A DNA stretch of 34,520 nt from Thermoplasmatota archaeon (GTDB lineage: Archaea > Thermoplasmatota > Thermoplasmata > Thermoplasmatales > Thermoplasmataceae): NCBI GenBank assembly GCA_023379435.1, contig JAMCUH010000057.1, positions 1 through 34,520 on the forward strand, in the 5' to 3' direction. Shown here piece after piece: positions 8,863 through 16,663 of this stretch. A program made the position numbers and the translations under genes. The notes beneath the pieces are model-generated. The model made no database searches and was not told the DNA's origin. It worked only from the letters and a program-made list of their open reading frames with translations. Every line of letters starts with the position of its first letter. Position 1 is the first letter of the stretch.

Positions 8863-10131
8863 ATGAAGATATTCTGCACATCTGATGGTAGACCTTTGGG
8901 AGATGTAAGCGAGACCAAATTGTCCAGCGTTAGTGATTTCATTGGGAATCCATCCACATTAAAAAACGCAGACGATTTCGTCATGGGGCTTAGAAATGAA
9001 CTCAGAAACCATGCCGAAAAATATGCGTCTCTGCTATCCGCGGAAACAGGCAATCCCATCACATGGTGCAGAGAGGAAATCAACGAAACAGTGAGGAGTC
9101 TCGATTCATGGAATAAGCACGGGTATAATTCAGAGGAAAAGGTGAAATTGTTGAATTCAAGGTTTCATGCAATTTTTGAAATGATCCCTGCACCATTTAC
9201 TTTAGTAATAGGATCCAAGATAGCACCCTTGCTGAATTTTGTGGTGCATTTCCTTTCATCGCTTGAAACGGGTTCCAGGTTAATTTACAGCCCATCAAAG
9301 TATGGATCGCTCACACTGTCATCCCTGTGGGAAGATGTATCTGAAGGTCCCCAGATGTCTTTCCTTCCATTATTCTCAAACCATGAGGGCAGTAATTTTA
9401 GAAATATTCTTGCAAATGCAGGTAGAATGAGGATAATATTCAGAGGGACTGATGAAAGCATGCACGTTCTGTTGAGAAAGGCTCCAGTCCACCTGACCAT
9501 TGATGAGAAGATTCAATCGGTCGCCGTTGTCTTAGATGGAGACACTGATCTTATTGCAAGATCCATAGCTTCCTCTCTCAGGTGGGTCAAGGATACGATG
9601 TTTTCACCAAAAAGAGTCCTTGTGAAGGAAGAGCTTCTGGAATACATGTTTAACGCTGTGAGTGAAGAGTCTTACAGATTAAGGTTCGGAGACCCATGCG
9701 ATTCTCTAACGGATCTTCCAGGTTTCATGAGCTCCACGGACAGAGATGCATTCATTGAAGATATAGCTCAGGAAAAGAACCAGTGGAACACTCTTCATTC
9801 TGATCCGGAGATAATTGGTAATTCCTCCTCTCCAGCAATCCTGAAGGTGGAGGATAAGTTTGGTCCATTCTGGAACAGGGGACCGTTTTGGCCTTTCCTT
9901 GTTATGAAGGGGATAAGGTCTGTGGATGAAGCTTTCGGGATGCTGAGAAATGAACAGAGAGCAATTGTTCTCTATTCAGAGGATGTGGGAATCGTCAAAA
10001 AATTCCTGTCTTCTGGTTTCAATATCATAAGCAATCCTCCAGCATTCATTTCTGCGGCAGAATACCTTTCACTAGAATCCTGTTCGAAAGAGTATCTATT
10101 AGAAAGGAGGAACGTATTTTACTGGTCATAG
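8863..10131 (+). CDS. Aldehyde dehydrogenase-like protein without the catalytic cysteine
   Basis: The 422-residue protein follows the outline of the ALDH superfamily: SAETGNPIT near 60, a Rossmann part around 110-200, SVAVVLDGDTDLIARSIASS near 220-240 (compare VIVFDDADLDxA in ALDHs), PKRVLV near 250, and FGPF..SVDEAFGML in the C-terminal third. Where ALDHs have GQxC followed by xxPxRV, this protein has KDTMFSPKRV, so the nucleophilic Cys is replaced by Met (M246). The ELGG segment carrying the general-base Glu reads LTIDEK. It is also shorter than the usual 480-500 residues. Oxidation through a thiohemiacetal should therefore be impossible, leaving a pseudoenzyme, a binding protein or a decayed copy. 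The frame is intact and has its own promoter. Family membership is fairly clear; the role is unknown. Confidence 0.7.
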   Translation: MKIFCTSDGRPLGDVSETKLSSVSDFIGNPSTLKNADDFVMGLRNELRNHAEKYASLLSAETGNPITWCREEINETVRSLDSWNKHGYNSEEKVKLLNSRFHAIFEMIPAPFTLVIGSKIAPLLNFVVHFLSSLETGSRLIYSPSKYGSLTLSSLWEDVSEGPQMSFLPLFSNHEGSNFRNILANAGRMRIIFRGTDESMHVLLRKAPVHLTIDEKIQSVAVVLDGDTDLIARSIASSLRWVKDTMFSPKRVLVKEELLEYMFNAVSEESYRLRFGDPCDSLTDLPGFMSSTDRDAFIEDIAQEKNQWNTLHSDPEIIGNSSSPAILKVEDKFGPFWNRGPFWPFLVMKGIRSVDEAFGMLRNEQRAIVLYSEDVGIVKKFLSSGFNIISNPPAFISAAEYLSLESCSKEYLLERRNVFYWS

Positions 10132-10149
10132 TCTTAAATAAAATGAGAC

Positions 10150-11361
10150 CTAAGATGGTTTAATCCTCTTTTCAACCTCTTCCCCGAACTCGGAACACTT
10201 GAGTCCCTTCTTATTCAGAAGCCTGGCAATATCCTGAGTTACCCTTCCGTCTTTGTAAGTTTGTTCCACAGCTCTTTCCAAAGAATCCGCTGCCAAATCC
10301 CAGCCCAAATGGTGCAGCAACATGGCACCGGAAAGTATGATTGATGTGGGATTTGCGATATCCATCCCGGCGTACTTGGGTGCGGTGCCATGGACCGCCT
10401 CATAAATGGCGTAAATATCTCCTACGTTTCCACCAGGGGCAAGCCCAAGCCCACCAACCTGAGCTGCAAGATCATCAGAAAGATAGTCCCCATTCAGGTT
10501 TGTTGTAGCTATGACATCATACTCTTCTGTTCTTGTAAGTACTTGCTGGAACATGTTATCTGTTATTCTATCCTTGATGACAATTTTGTTGCTGTATGCG
10601 TTAGGATTCTGCAAGTACTGCTCTTCCGTTACGGTAACATCGGCAAATTCCTTCGCAGCAACTTCATAGCCCCATTCCTTGAAAGCTCCTTCAGTATATT
10701 TCATTATGTTCCCCTTGTGTACAAGAGTAACACTCCTTCTTCTGTTTTTAATGGCAAAATCGATGGCTTTTCTGACAAGCCTTGTGGAACGGAATTTACT
10801 GATAGGTTTTATTCCAATGCCAGCATCTTCAGTGAGCTTAACGCCGAGTTCATCCTGGAGAAATCTCCTGAGTTTCTTCGCTTCAGGAGAGTCGTATCTC
10901 CATTCTATACCTGCATAGAGATCTTCCGTGTTTTCCCTGAATATAACCATATTCATCTTCTCAGGGTTCTTCACCGGCGAAGGCACACCGGGAAAATACT
11001 TAACCGGCCTTATGTTTGCATATAGATCGAAATACTGCCTCAGGGAAACATTGAGGCTCCTGAATCCTTCCCCGACCGGAGTTGTCAGTGGACCCTTTAT
11101 GGATATGATGCATTTCCGGAGTTCTTCCAGTGATTCTTGAGGTAGATGTTTTCCTGTTTTCTGAAATGCCTCTTCCCCCACAAGGACCTTTTTCCATTCA
11201 ATTGATTTCTCTCCATGGTATGATGACTCAACTGAGCTGTTAATAAGTTTGATTGCCACCTTGGTTATATCTGAACCTATGCCATCGCCCTCAATGAATC
11301 CTATGGTTGGATTCTGAGGTATAACAACCTTGGACTGATCTTCTATTCTAATATAGGCCAT
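10150..11361 (-). CDS. icd: Isocitrate dehydrogenase, NADP-dependent type
   Basis: This TCA-cycle enzyme converts isocitrate to 2-oxoglutarate and CO2. The 403-residue protein has GPLTTPVGEGFRSLN followed by VSLRQYFDLYANIRP. S102, R108 and R118 sit 11 positions before E. coli Icd S113, R119 and R129. The HGTAPKYAG segment carries the Lys-Tyr pair that binds the 2'-phosphate of NADP in the E. coli enzyme, so NADP is the likely coenzyme. The start ATG has a TATA box 27 nt upstream. The gene converges on the ALDH-like gene (18 bp apart) and diverges from purA. Confidence 0.95.
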   Translation of the reverse strand: MAYIRIEDQSKVVIPQNPTIGFIEGDGIGSDITKVAIKLINSSVESSYHGEKSIEWKKVLVGEEAFQKTGKHLPQESLEELRKCIISIKGPLTTPVGEGFRSLNVSLRQYFDLYANIRPVKYFPGVPSPVKNPEKMNMVIFRENTEDLYAGIEWRYDSPEAKKLRRFLQDELGVKLTEDAGIGIKPISKFRSTRLVRKAIDFAIKNRRRSVTLVHKGNIMKYTEGAFKEWGYEVAAKEFADVTVTEEQYLQNPNAYSNKIVIKDRITDNMFQQVLTRTEEYDVIATTNLNGDYLSDDLAAQVGGLGLAPGGNVGDIYAIYEAVHGTAPKYAGMDIANPTSIILSGAMLLHHLGWDLAADSLERAVEQTYKDGRVTQDIARLLNKKGLKCSEFGEEVEKRIKPS

Positions 11362-11383
11362 GTTATATCACTGAGGTATCTTA

Positions 11384-11391
11384 CATATAAA
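11384..11391 (-). promoter_or_regulatory. TATA box of icd
   Basis: On the minus strand TTTATATG is centred about 27 nt before the icd ATG. It lies in the 94-bp divergent region shared with purA. Confidence 0.5.
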
Positions 11392-11432
11392 GATATAGTT
11401 TTCATTGCTTGCCATAAGTTAAGTGGGGGAAC

Positions 11433-11440
11433 ATATTTAA
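11433..11440 (+). promoter_or_regulatory. TATA box of purA
   Basis: ATATTTAA is centred 20 nt before the ATG at 11456 and 44 nt before the next in-frame ATG at 11480. The spacing fits the first ATG with no or almost no leader. Confidence 0.4.
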
Positions 11441-11455
11441 TTGTGCTAGGGATTC

Positions 11456-12775
11456 ATGAAAGCTCTTGGAATAAATTTCATGCAGCATCGGGTGATTGAC
11501 ATTATAACTGCAGTTGTAGGGGCTCAGTTTGGAGATGAGGGGAAAGGAAAGATCGTGGATTTCCTTAGTGAGAATTACGATTATGTTGTGAGATTTAATG
11601 GAGGAACAAATGCCGGGCACACGGTTGTGGTAAACAATGAAAAATTTAAGTTTCATCTTCTCCCTGCGGGATCACTAAGGGTTGATCATGTTATACTTGG
11701 GAACGGAATGGTTATCGACCCACGTTCCCTTCTTGAAGAAATAGAGGCCATTAGGAAAATAAACAGAGATTTGAGGATTACCGTAAGCAAAAAAGCCCAT
11801 GTTGTCACCGATCTGCATCGCCTTCTGGACAAGGCGGAGGAGGAAAAGCGCGGAAGCATGCGAATAGGTACAACCTTCCAGGGCATTGGGCCAGCTTATG
11901 AAGATAAGTACGCTCGAACCGGAATACGGATCGAGGACCTTCTCAATAGACAACTTATTAAGGAGAAACTTAACATAATCATTGAATTGAAGCATGATCT
12001 CATTCCGGACATTGATTCAAGCAAGTTGAATGAATTAGCTTCATCACTTTTGAATATGGGGAAGGAAATAAAGGAATATATGGGAGACACCGAGAGCGTT
12101 CTGGAGGATGCATACGAGCAGAAGAGAAGCATTCTTTTTGAAGGTGCCAATGGTACTCTTCTTGATATAGATTACGGTATGTATCCCTACGTTACTTCAT
12201 CAAACACAATGGCAGGATTTCTATCATGCGGTTCGGGATTCTCGTTTCGCAAAGTAGAGAATGTCATCGGTGTAATCAAAGCTTACATGTCGAAGGTTGG
12301 TGGTGGTCCGTTTCCAACTGAGATAAACGGCCCTGAAGCTGACAGGATAAGAGAATTGGGTCATGAATATGGAACAACAACTGGCAGGCCAAGGAGAATA
12401 GGATGGCTCGATATCCCATTGCTGAAATATTCGATCCTGCTCAATGACATAGACCATCTTGCAATAACCAATGTTGACACGCTCGGTGAAATGAATGAGA
12501 TCAAGGTATGCCATGATCATGAGATGATACCAAATAATGCAAACGGTAAAAATAACAACAACCCTGATTCGGGTTATAAGAGCTTTGAATCCTGGGGAAA
12601 GCTGGAAGATGTGGATAAAAGGGAAATACTGAAGGAGGGATTCGATGCTTTTCCGGAAGAGCTTAAGATATATCTTCGGTACATTGAAAATATGACAGGT
12701 AGGGACATCGCAATAGTGTCATTCGGAAACAACAGGGAATATACGGTTAGAAAATATGACGATTTGAAAATATAA
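11456..12775 (+). CDS. purA: Adenylosuccinate synthetase
   Basis: PurA joins IMP and aspartate using GTP, the first committed step to AMP. The phosphate-binding VVGAQFGDEGKGK is at residues 20-32 and NGGTNAGHT at 48-56. D27 and H55 correspond to E. coli D13 and H41. The later GVIKAYMSKVGGGPFPTE and TTTGRPRRIGWLD segments are also family motifs. The protein has 439 residues, normal length. With the ATG at 11456 it has 14 residues more at the N-terminus than E. coli PurA. The TATA position supports that start, but the ATG at 11480 or a GTG two codons further on would remove the extra part. Confidence 0.95.
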   Translation: MKALGINFMQHRVIDIITAVVGAQFGDEGKGKIVDFLSENYDYVVRFNGGTNAGHTVVVNNEKFKFHLLPAGSLRVDHVILGNGMVIDPRSLLEEIEAIRKINRDLRITVSKKAHVVTDLHRLLDKAEEEKRGSMRIGTTFQGIGPAYEDKYARTGIRIEDLLNRQLIKEKLNIIIELKHDLIPDIDSSKLNELASSLLNMGKEIKEYMGDTESVLEDAYEQKRSILFEGANGTLLDIDYGMYPYVTSSNTMAGFLSCGSGFSFRKVENVIGVIKAYMSKVGGGPFPTEINGPEADRIRELGHEYGTTTGRPRRIGWLDIPLLKYSILLNDIDHLAITNVDTLGEMNEIKVCHDHEMIPNNANGKNNNNPDSGYKSFESWGKLEDVDKREILKEGFDAFPEELKIYLRYIENMTGRDIAIVSFGNNREYTVRKYDDLKI

Positions 12776-12797
12776 TTACGACTGATTGCTGCCTCTT

Positions 12798-12803
12798 TTT
12801 TCG
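12798..12803 (+). terminator. T-rich tract after purA
   Basis: A T6 run 23 bases after the purA stop is compatible with archaeal oligo-T termination. No hairpin is seen. The remaining part of the 190-bp gap to the binding-protein gene holds only that gene's promoter. Confidence 0.3.
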
Positions 12804-12934
12804 ATTGATGATGCATATCTCCAGATCTAAACAACATTAAAGATTTTCCTTTTATTCTATATTGCGCACACAAGGCTCATACATGTTATTTATTTTGCAT
12901 CAAGGATTAAAATTTTTTTCATCAATGCTACCAA

Positions 12935-12944
12935 TTTTTAAATA
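12935..12944 (+). promoter_or_regulatory. TATA box of the sugar-binding protein gene
   Basis: TTTTTAAATA is centred 26 nt before the ATG at 12966. This predicts a leaderless mRNA and supports that ATG over the out-of-frame ATG at 12955. Confidence 0.6.
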
Positions 12945-12965
12945 CAAAGATTTCATGAAGAAAAT

Positions 12966-14402
12966 ATGGAAAATCCAAGCACACCAATGAAACCGAAGAA
13001 GAATAGCGCACTGATTGCTGTTATAGCGGTTGTGGTTGTTGTGGTTATAGTGGGTTCCTTCATAGGGATTGATTATAACCATCTTTTCCCAAAGAAGGTT
13101 ACAACTGTGACCCCGACGCCAACACCGTCTAATCAGGTGCTGTATGTGTATCCAGGAGTAAGTGGACCAGCCAATTCCAATCACCTTCTTGGTGGTTGTG
13201 TCCTTGCAGAAATGAAGGGAGCCGCAGTGCCGGCAGCTTCTGCACAGCTGATGGCATATCTTTTGAATCCGGCCATACAGAAAGCCTGTGAGGCTGCAAC
13301 AGGTTTCATACCGGTTGATCAGGGAGCTTATACTTCCAGTCCGTCAACAACAGTACCGACTATCTATTCCCCCCATAACGCTACTGTAACGGTGTATTAT
13401 TACAGCAGCATCAGTACCGCAGACGTTTCTTACGTGACAAGTGTACTCAATAACTTTCATACAGCCTATCCTAACATAAATGTGGAACCAAGCTTCATAA
13501 CTGCAACAAATATCGTATCAGATATATCCTCGCTCGTTACTGCTAACAGTCACGCTAACGTAGTTATGACCATTGACAACCTTGATGTTGGAACACTCTT
13601 CTATGATAGTTATCTGTTCAATCTGACATCATGGGTGAACACAATTACGAGCGGAGCGCAGGTCATTTCATCTATAAACCAGCTAAACAACTACGAGGTT
13701 AGTGTCTTTGGAGGAACTTATTTCCTGACTCAGCTGGTTAATGTTCCACTCGTGTGGATGGATTACACAGCCATGAAGAAGGCCGGAATCACATCTCCCC
13801 CTACTACCTATACCCAGCTCTACACTGATGCCAAGACCCTATACACCTATTACAACGACACCGGAATGATAAACTTCCAGGGCCACGGTGGAGCCAGCAC
13901 ACCTACAGAGCTCTACCAGTGGATGGTTCAGTTTGACGGAAATCCAATGGTTTTCAATGATACAGGCGACATTCAGGCAATGGAGTACATATATAATCTC
14001 AGCCAGTATTTCAGCCCGGACTACAAAACATCCTACTGGGCAACATACACTGGTCTGGCATCTAACACATACACAGTCATGTATTACCAGTGGCCAGGGT
14101 CCGTGAATCTGACAAAACTGGGAATGACGCCTTACAACTCTACGGATACTGCGCTGAATGAATCCTTAAATGCTCTTAAGGGTGGTGTTTTCCTTAGATC
14201 ACCGGTTGCGTGGATAGGCGAGTGGCAGGATATCATGGATAATACAGTATGGAAAGTGGTAGAGGATCACTCAGGTCTATCAAGCCTGGTGAGCGCGCTG
14301 AACAGTGCAAACTCACACATGGACTCGTATCTTTCATCACTTTACGGCAGCCATGTGGCCCAGCTCTATGAACAGGGATACTACAAACCGGTCTCTGTCT
14401 GA
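12966..14402 (+). CDS. Membrane-anchored ABC sugar-binding protein with rearranged segment order
   Basis: This is an extracellular solute-binding protein of the carbohydrate (CUT1) kind, 478 residues. A short basic N-terminus leads into one membrane segment (about 15-36), then a Thr/Pro linker (TPTPTP, about 46-55), as in anchored archaeal binding proteins; there is no lipobox. Several N-x-S/T sequons suit an S-layer-side glycoprotein. Residues about 139-406 resemble the usual N-terminal and middle part of such proteins (VTVYYYSS..., FHTAYPNINVEP) and 407-460 the usual C-terminal helices. The segment that normally stands between them (GG...AAxxxAxLMAYLLNPAIQKACEAATGFIP style) instead lies at about 57-122, before the first strand. 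The transporter genes converge from the other strand. The substrate is unknown; maltose or trehalose would suit the neighbouring operon (inference). Confidence 0.82.
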   Translation: MENPSTPMKPKKNSALIAVIAVVVVVVIVGSFIGIDYNHLFPKKVTTVTPTPTPSNQVLYVYPGVSGPANSNHLLGGCVLAEMKGAAVPAASAQLMAYLLNPAIQKACEAATGFIPVDQGAYTSSPSTTVPTIYSPHNATVTVYYYSSISTADVSYVTSVLNNFHTAYPNINVEPSFITATNIVSDISSLVTANSHANVVMTIDNLDVGTLFYDSYLFNLTSWVNTITSGAQVISSINQLNNYEVSVFGGTYFLTQLVNVPLVWMDYTAMKKAGITSPPTTYTQLYTDAKTLYTYYNDTGMINFQGHGGASTPTELYQWMVQFDGNPMVFNDTGDIQAMEYIYNLSQYFSPDYKTSYWATYTGLASNTYTVMYYQWPGSVNLTKLGMTPYNSTDTALNESLNALKGGVFLRSPVAWIGEWQDIMDNTVWKVVEDHSGLSSLVSALNSANSHMDSYLSSLYGSHVAQLYEQGYYKPVSV

Positions 14403-14717
14403 AGTCATAAAATTCTAAATAATTTTTTATATTTTTTTTGAATTTGTTTATTCTTTTGTTCAATTTATCATGGATCAGACTCATCAACGTGAAATTACAA
14501 CAATAATTTTCTCAAAACACGTGAGGAACTTATGGAAGCTGTGCTAAATGAGATGAAAGAGAGAAATCTGATTTAGAGCATTTAATCCCTGGTGGTATAT
14601 ATAATAATTTGAAACATGCGCATCCATGCATTTTACGTTTTTGTGCAATATCCTGTTTAATATATGACCAGATCATGATGAAGAACTACAAAAAAAATGA
14701 GAGGTTAAAAAGTTGGA
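14403..14717. other. Convergent intergenic region with T-rich tract and a possible gene remnant
   Basis: After the binding-protein stop there is a strongly T-rich stretch (about 14420-14458), a likely archaeal terminator for that gene. Further on, codons 14493-14576 (after an in-frame TGA at 14490) read NYNNNFLKTREELMEAVLNE and then MKERNLI before a stop. This looks like the C-terminal helix of a lost protein but is too short to assign. A TATA-like TATATATAATA at about 14595-14605 has no convincing gene behind it. Confidence 0.35.
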
Positions 14718-14730
14718 TCAGTGTCCAACT
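14706..14730 (-). terminator. Hairpin plus T-tract terminator of the permease-ATPase operon
   Basis: On the minus strand AGTTGGA-CACTGA-TCCAACT forms a perfect 7-bp stem with a 6-nt loop that contains the malK stop codon. It is followed at once by a TTTTT run and, a little later, another run of eight T. The layout is that of an intrinsic terminator. Confidence 0.55.
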
Positions 14731-15836
14731 ACATCTGAGAGAAGGCCATCTTTGTATAGATTGTATTTTAGAAGCTGAAATGTTATGGGATCGCCCACAT
14801 CGTATCTCTTTGAAACTCTCATCGTGATATGGAATGTGTTTGGCGCGTCCTGTGATTCAAAGACATCTACTTTTTTCCCTTCCTTACCATCATCTGAAGA
14901 ATCTGCTGAGAGAGTGGCTCTTACCGTGTAGAGATCCTCAGTAACCTGGCAGAAATCGACTGTTGCAGTGAGGCCGCTTGAAGCTTCCTTTGTCCATGTA
15001 TTCCTGAAACCAATTTCATAGCCTTCCTTACCAAGCAATTTTCCGTCTATGAAATTCATCGGATAGTCTCCGACAAAGTCTCCAAGCCACTTTGACTTCG
15101 GTTTGTTTATAATGGTTTCATACGAGGACACCTGTTCTATTTTCCCATTTCTTAAAACTGCAACCCTGTCTGATAGGCTTGCTGCCTCTGACTGATCATG
15201 CGTAACGTAGACAAAGGTATACCCAAGCTCCTTCTGTATTTTCTTCAACTCGCTTCTTGCGGTATATCTAACTCTGGCATCAAGGTTACTGAGTGGTTCA
15301 TCCAGCAGAAACATCTTTGGATCTCTTACAAGGCATCTTGCAAGTGCTACCCTCTGCTTTTGACCACCGCTGAGCTGGGTTGCATTCCTTTCAAGCACAT
15401 CCGCAATCTTCAGAGTTTCGGCAATTTGCATAACTTTTTTATGGATTTCGTCCTTCGTTAGCTTCCTAAGCGTGCCACTGTTTTTTGTACTATCCGCATA
15501 ACTGCCAGCTTCATTTACCTTGGCCAGTTTTAAAGGAAAGGCAATATTCTGATATACCGTCATATTTGGATACAGAGCATAGTTCTGGAATACCATTGCA
15601 ATATCCCTTTTATTTGGCGGAAGTTTCGATATATCTTTGCCATCTAGAACTATCCTTCCTCCAGAGAGTTCCTCAATGCCCACTATTACCCTGAGCAAGG
15701 TGCTTTTCCCCATCCCAGATGGACCTAATACAACTAGGAATTCACCATCTTCAACATCAAGGTTAAGACCCCGTATAACCAATTTGTTGCCATAAGACTT
15801 GTAGATATTATCCAGTTTCAGTTTTGTGTAGCTCAT
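14718..15836 (-). CDS. Sugar ABC transporter ATP-binding protein (MalK/UgpC type)
   Basis: This is the ATPase of a CUT1 carbohydrate importer, 372 residues. Walker A is GPSGMGKST (38-46; Met at a place usually Ser, Cys or Ala), the Q-loop is FQNY (Q84), the signature is LSGGQ (155-159), Walker B is FLLDE (176-180), followed by the D-loop SNLDA and H-loop H213. The C-terminal third is the TOBE-type regulatory domain. Compared with typical MalK there are about 15 extra residues between Q-loop and signature (about 105-125, Ser/Gly/Ala-rich). Its ATG overlaps the TGA of the upstream permease (ATGA), so the two are translationally coupled. A hairpin terminator follows at the stop codon. Confidence 0.92.
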   Translation of the reverse strand: MSYTKLKLDNIYKSYGNKLVIRGLNLDVEDGEFLVVLGPSGMGKSTLLRVIVGIEELSGGRIVLDGKDISKLPPNKRDIAMVFQNYALYPNMTVYQNIAFPLKLAKVNEAGSYADSTKNSGTLRKLTKDEIHKKVMQIAETLKIADVLERNATQLSGGQKQRVALARCLVRDPKMFLLDEPLSNLDARVRYTARSELKKIQKELGYTFVYVTHDQSEAASLSDRVAVLRNGKIEQVSSYETIINKPKSKWLGDFVGDYPMNFIDGKLLGKEGYEIGFRNTWTKEASSGLTATVDFCQVTEDLYTVRATLSADSSDDGKEGKKVDVFESQDAPNTFHITMRVSKRYDVGDPITFQLLKYNLYKDGLLSDVVGH

Positions 15837-16663
15837 ACAACCATGCCTCCTGAAAGATATTGTCCCTTAAGATATTTCATTAGGAAACCAGTGAGGATGA
15901 GAACCGGGACGGTGGCGACCAGAGCGAAGGTTGCCGCATCCAGCGCGAGATCACGCGATACGTAATTATATAATGTAACAGGGAAAGTAGAGTTGCTTGG
16001 TGCAATAGGGTCTATAATTACGGCATACGTAAATTCATCCCATGACGTCATCCATGAAAGCAGGAAAGCAACCATAATAGCTATCCTGTTCAGCGGCAGA
16101 ATAATTCTGAAGAATGAAGTGAAGAATGGTGCTCCATCAACTCTTGCCTGATTCTCCAGGTCCTTTGGGAGACCCCTGAACCCACCAAGTACGATGAAGA
16201 CAGAAAGTGGGAGTACTACAAGTTCCTGAGCAAGGGCAACGCCCACTATGTTGTTATAAAGGCCAACTTTATCGAATTCCGAGGCAACCGGAATGGATAT
16301 GATTAGCCCTGGCATCATGTTGATCAAAAAGAGAAGAACAATGATCTTATTTGACACTCTTGCAGTGAGCTTTGAGAGACCATAACCGGCAAATATGGAC
16401 AGAAAGATTGCAATTCCCCCCACCATGAAAGCCACTTCCAGGCTTCGAAGGAGGGATGATCCTAGATAAAGACCCGGGGTTGTGATTGATGTAATTATAT
16501 TCTTCAGGGTAAAACCTAATGGGAGAAAAGATGGGTACACTCTACCGAAAGTAAACCTCACCGGTTCAAAAGCTATGAGGATCAAAACCCAAAGTGGTAT
16601 GAAAAAGATTATTGCCAAAATTATAGCACCTATATATGTGCCAGGTCCAGCTTTACTGGCCAT
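15833..16663 (-). CDS. Sugar ABC transporter permease, MalG-like
   Basis: This is the second membrane subunit of the CUT1 transporter, with about six hydrophobic segments. The EAA-type loop contacting the ATPase reads ENQARVDGAPFFTSFFRIIL with the conserved DGA and a Leu-Pro next. I chose the ATG at 16663 (276 residues), which overlaps the previous permease by 11 bases and has a GGGGTG-like ribosome-binding site about 9 nt upstream. The frame is open to 16702, but the extra 13 residues would overlap by 50 bases. The gene ends in an ATGA overlap with the ATPase gene. Confidence 0.9.
   Translation of the reverse strand: MASKAGPGTYIGAIILAIIFFIPLWVLILIAFEPVRFTFGRVYPSFLPLGFTLKNIITSITTPGLYLGSSLLRSLEVAFMVGGIAIFLSIFAGYGLSKLTARVSNKIIVLLFLINMMPGLIISIPVASEFDKVGLYNNIVGVALAQELVVLPLSVFIVLGGFRGLPKDLENQARVDGAPFFTSFFRIILPLNRIAIMVAFLLSWMTSWDEFTYAVIIDPIAPSNSTFPVTLYNYVSRDLALDAATFALVATVPVLILTGFLMKYLKGQYLSGGMVV

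Noticed and set aside
10390-11140. Plus-strand ORFs within icd, up to 211 codons
   Set aside because: They are antisense shadows of a well-supported isocitrate dehydrogenase gene and have Cys/Phe/Ser-rich unstructured translations.
14609-14827. 72-codon plus-strand ORF starting MKHAHPCILRFC
   Set aside because: It overlaps the operon terminator and the 3' end of the ATPase gene on the other strand, with no SD and a composition unlike the neighbours.
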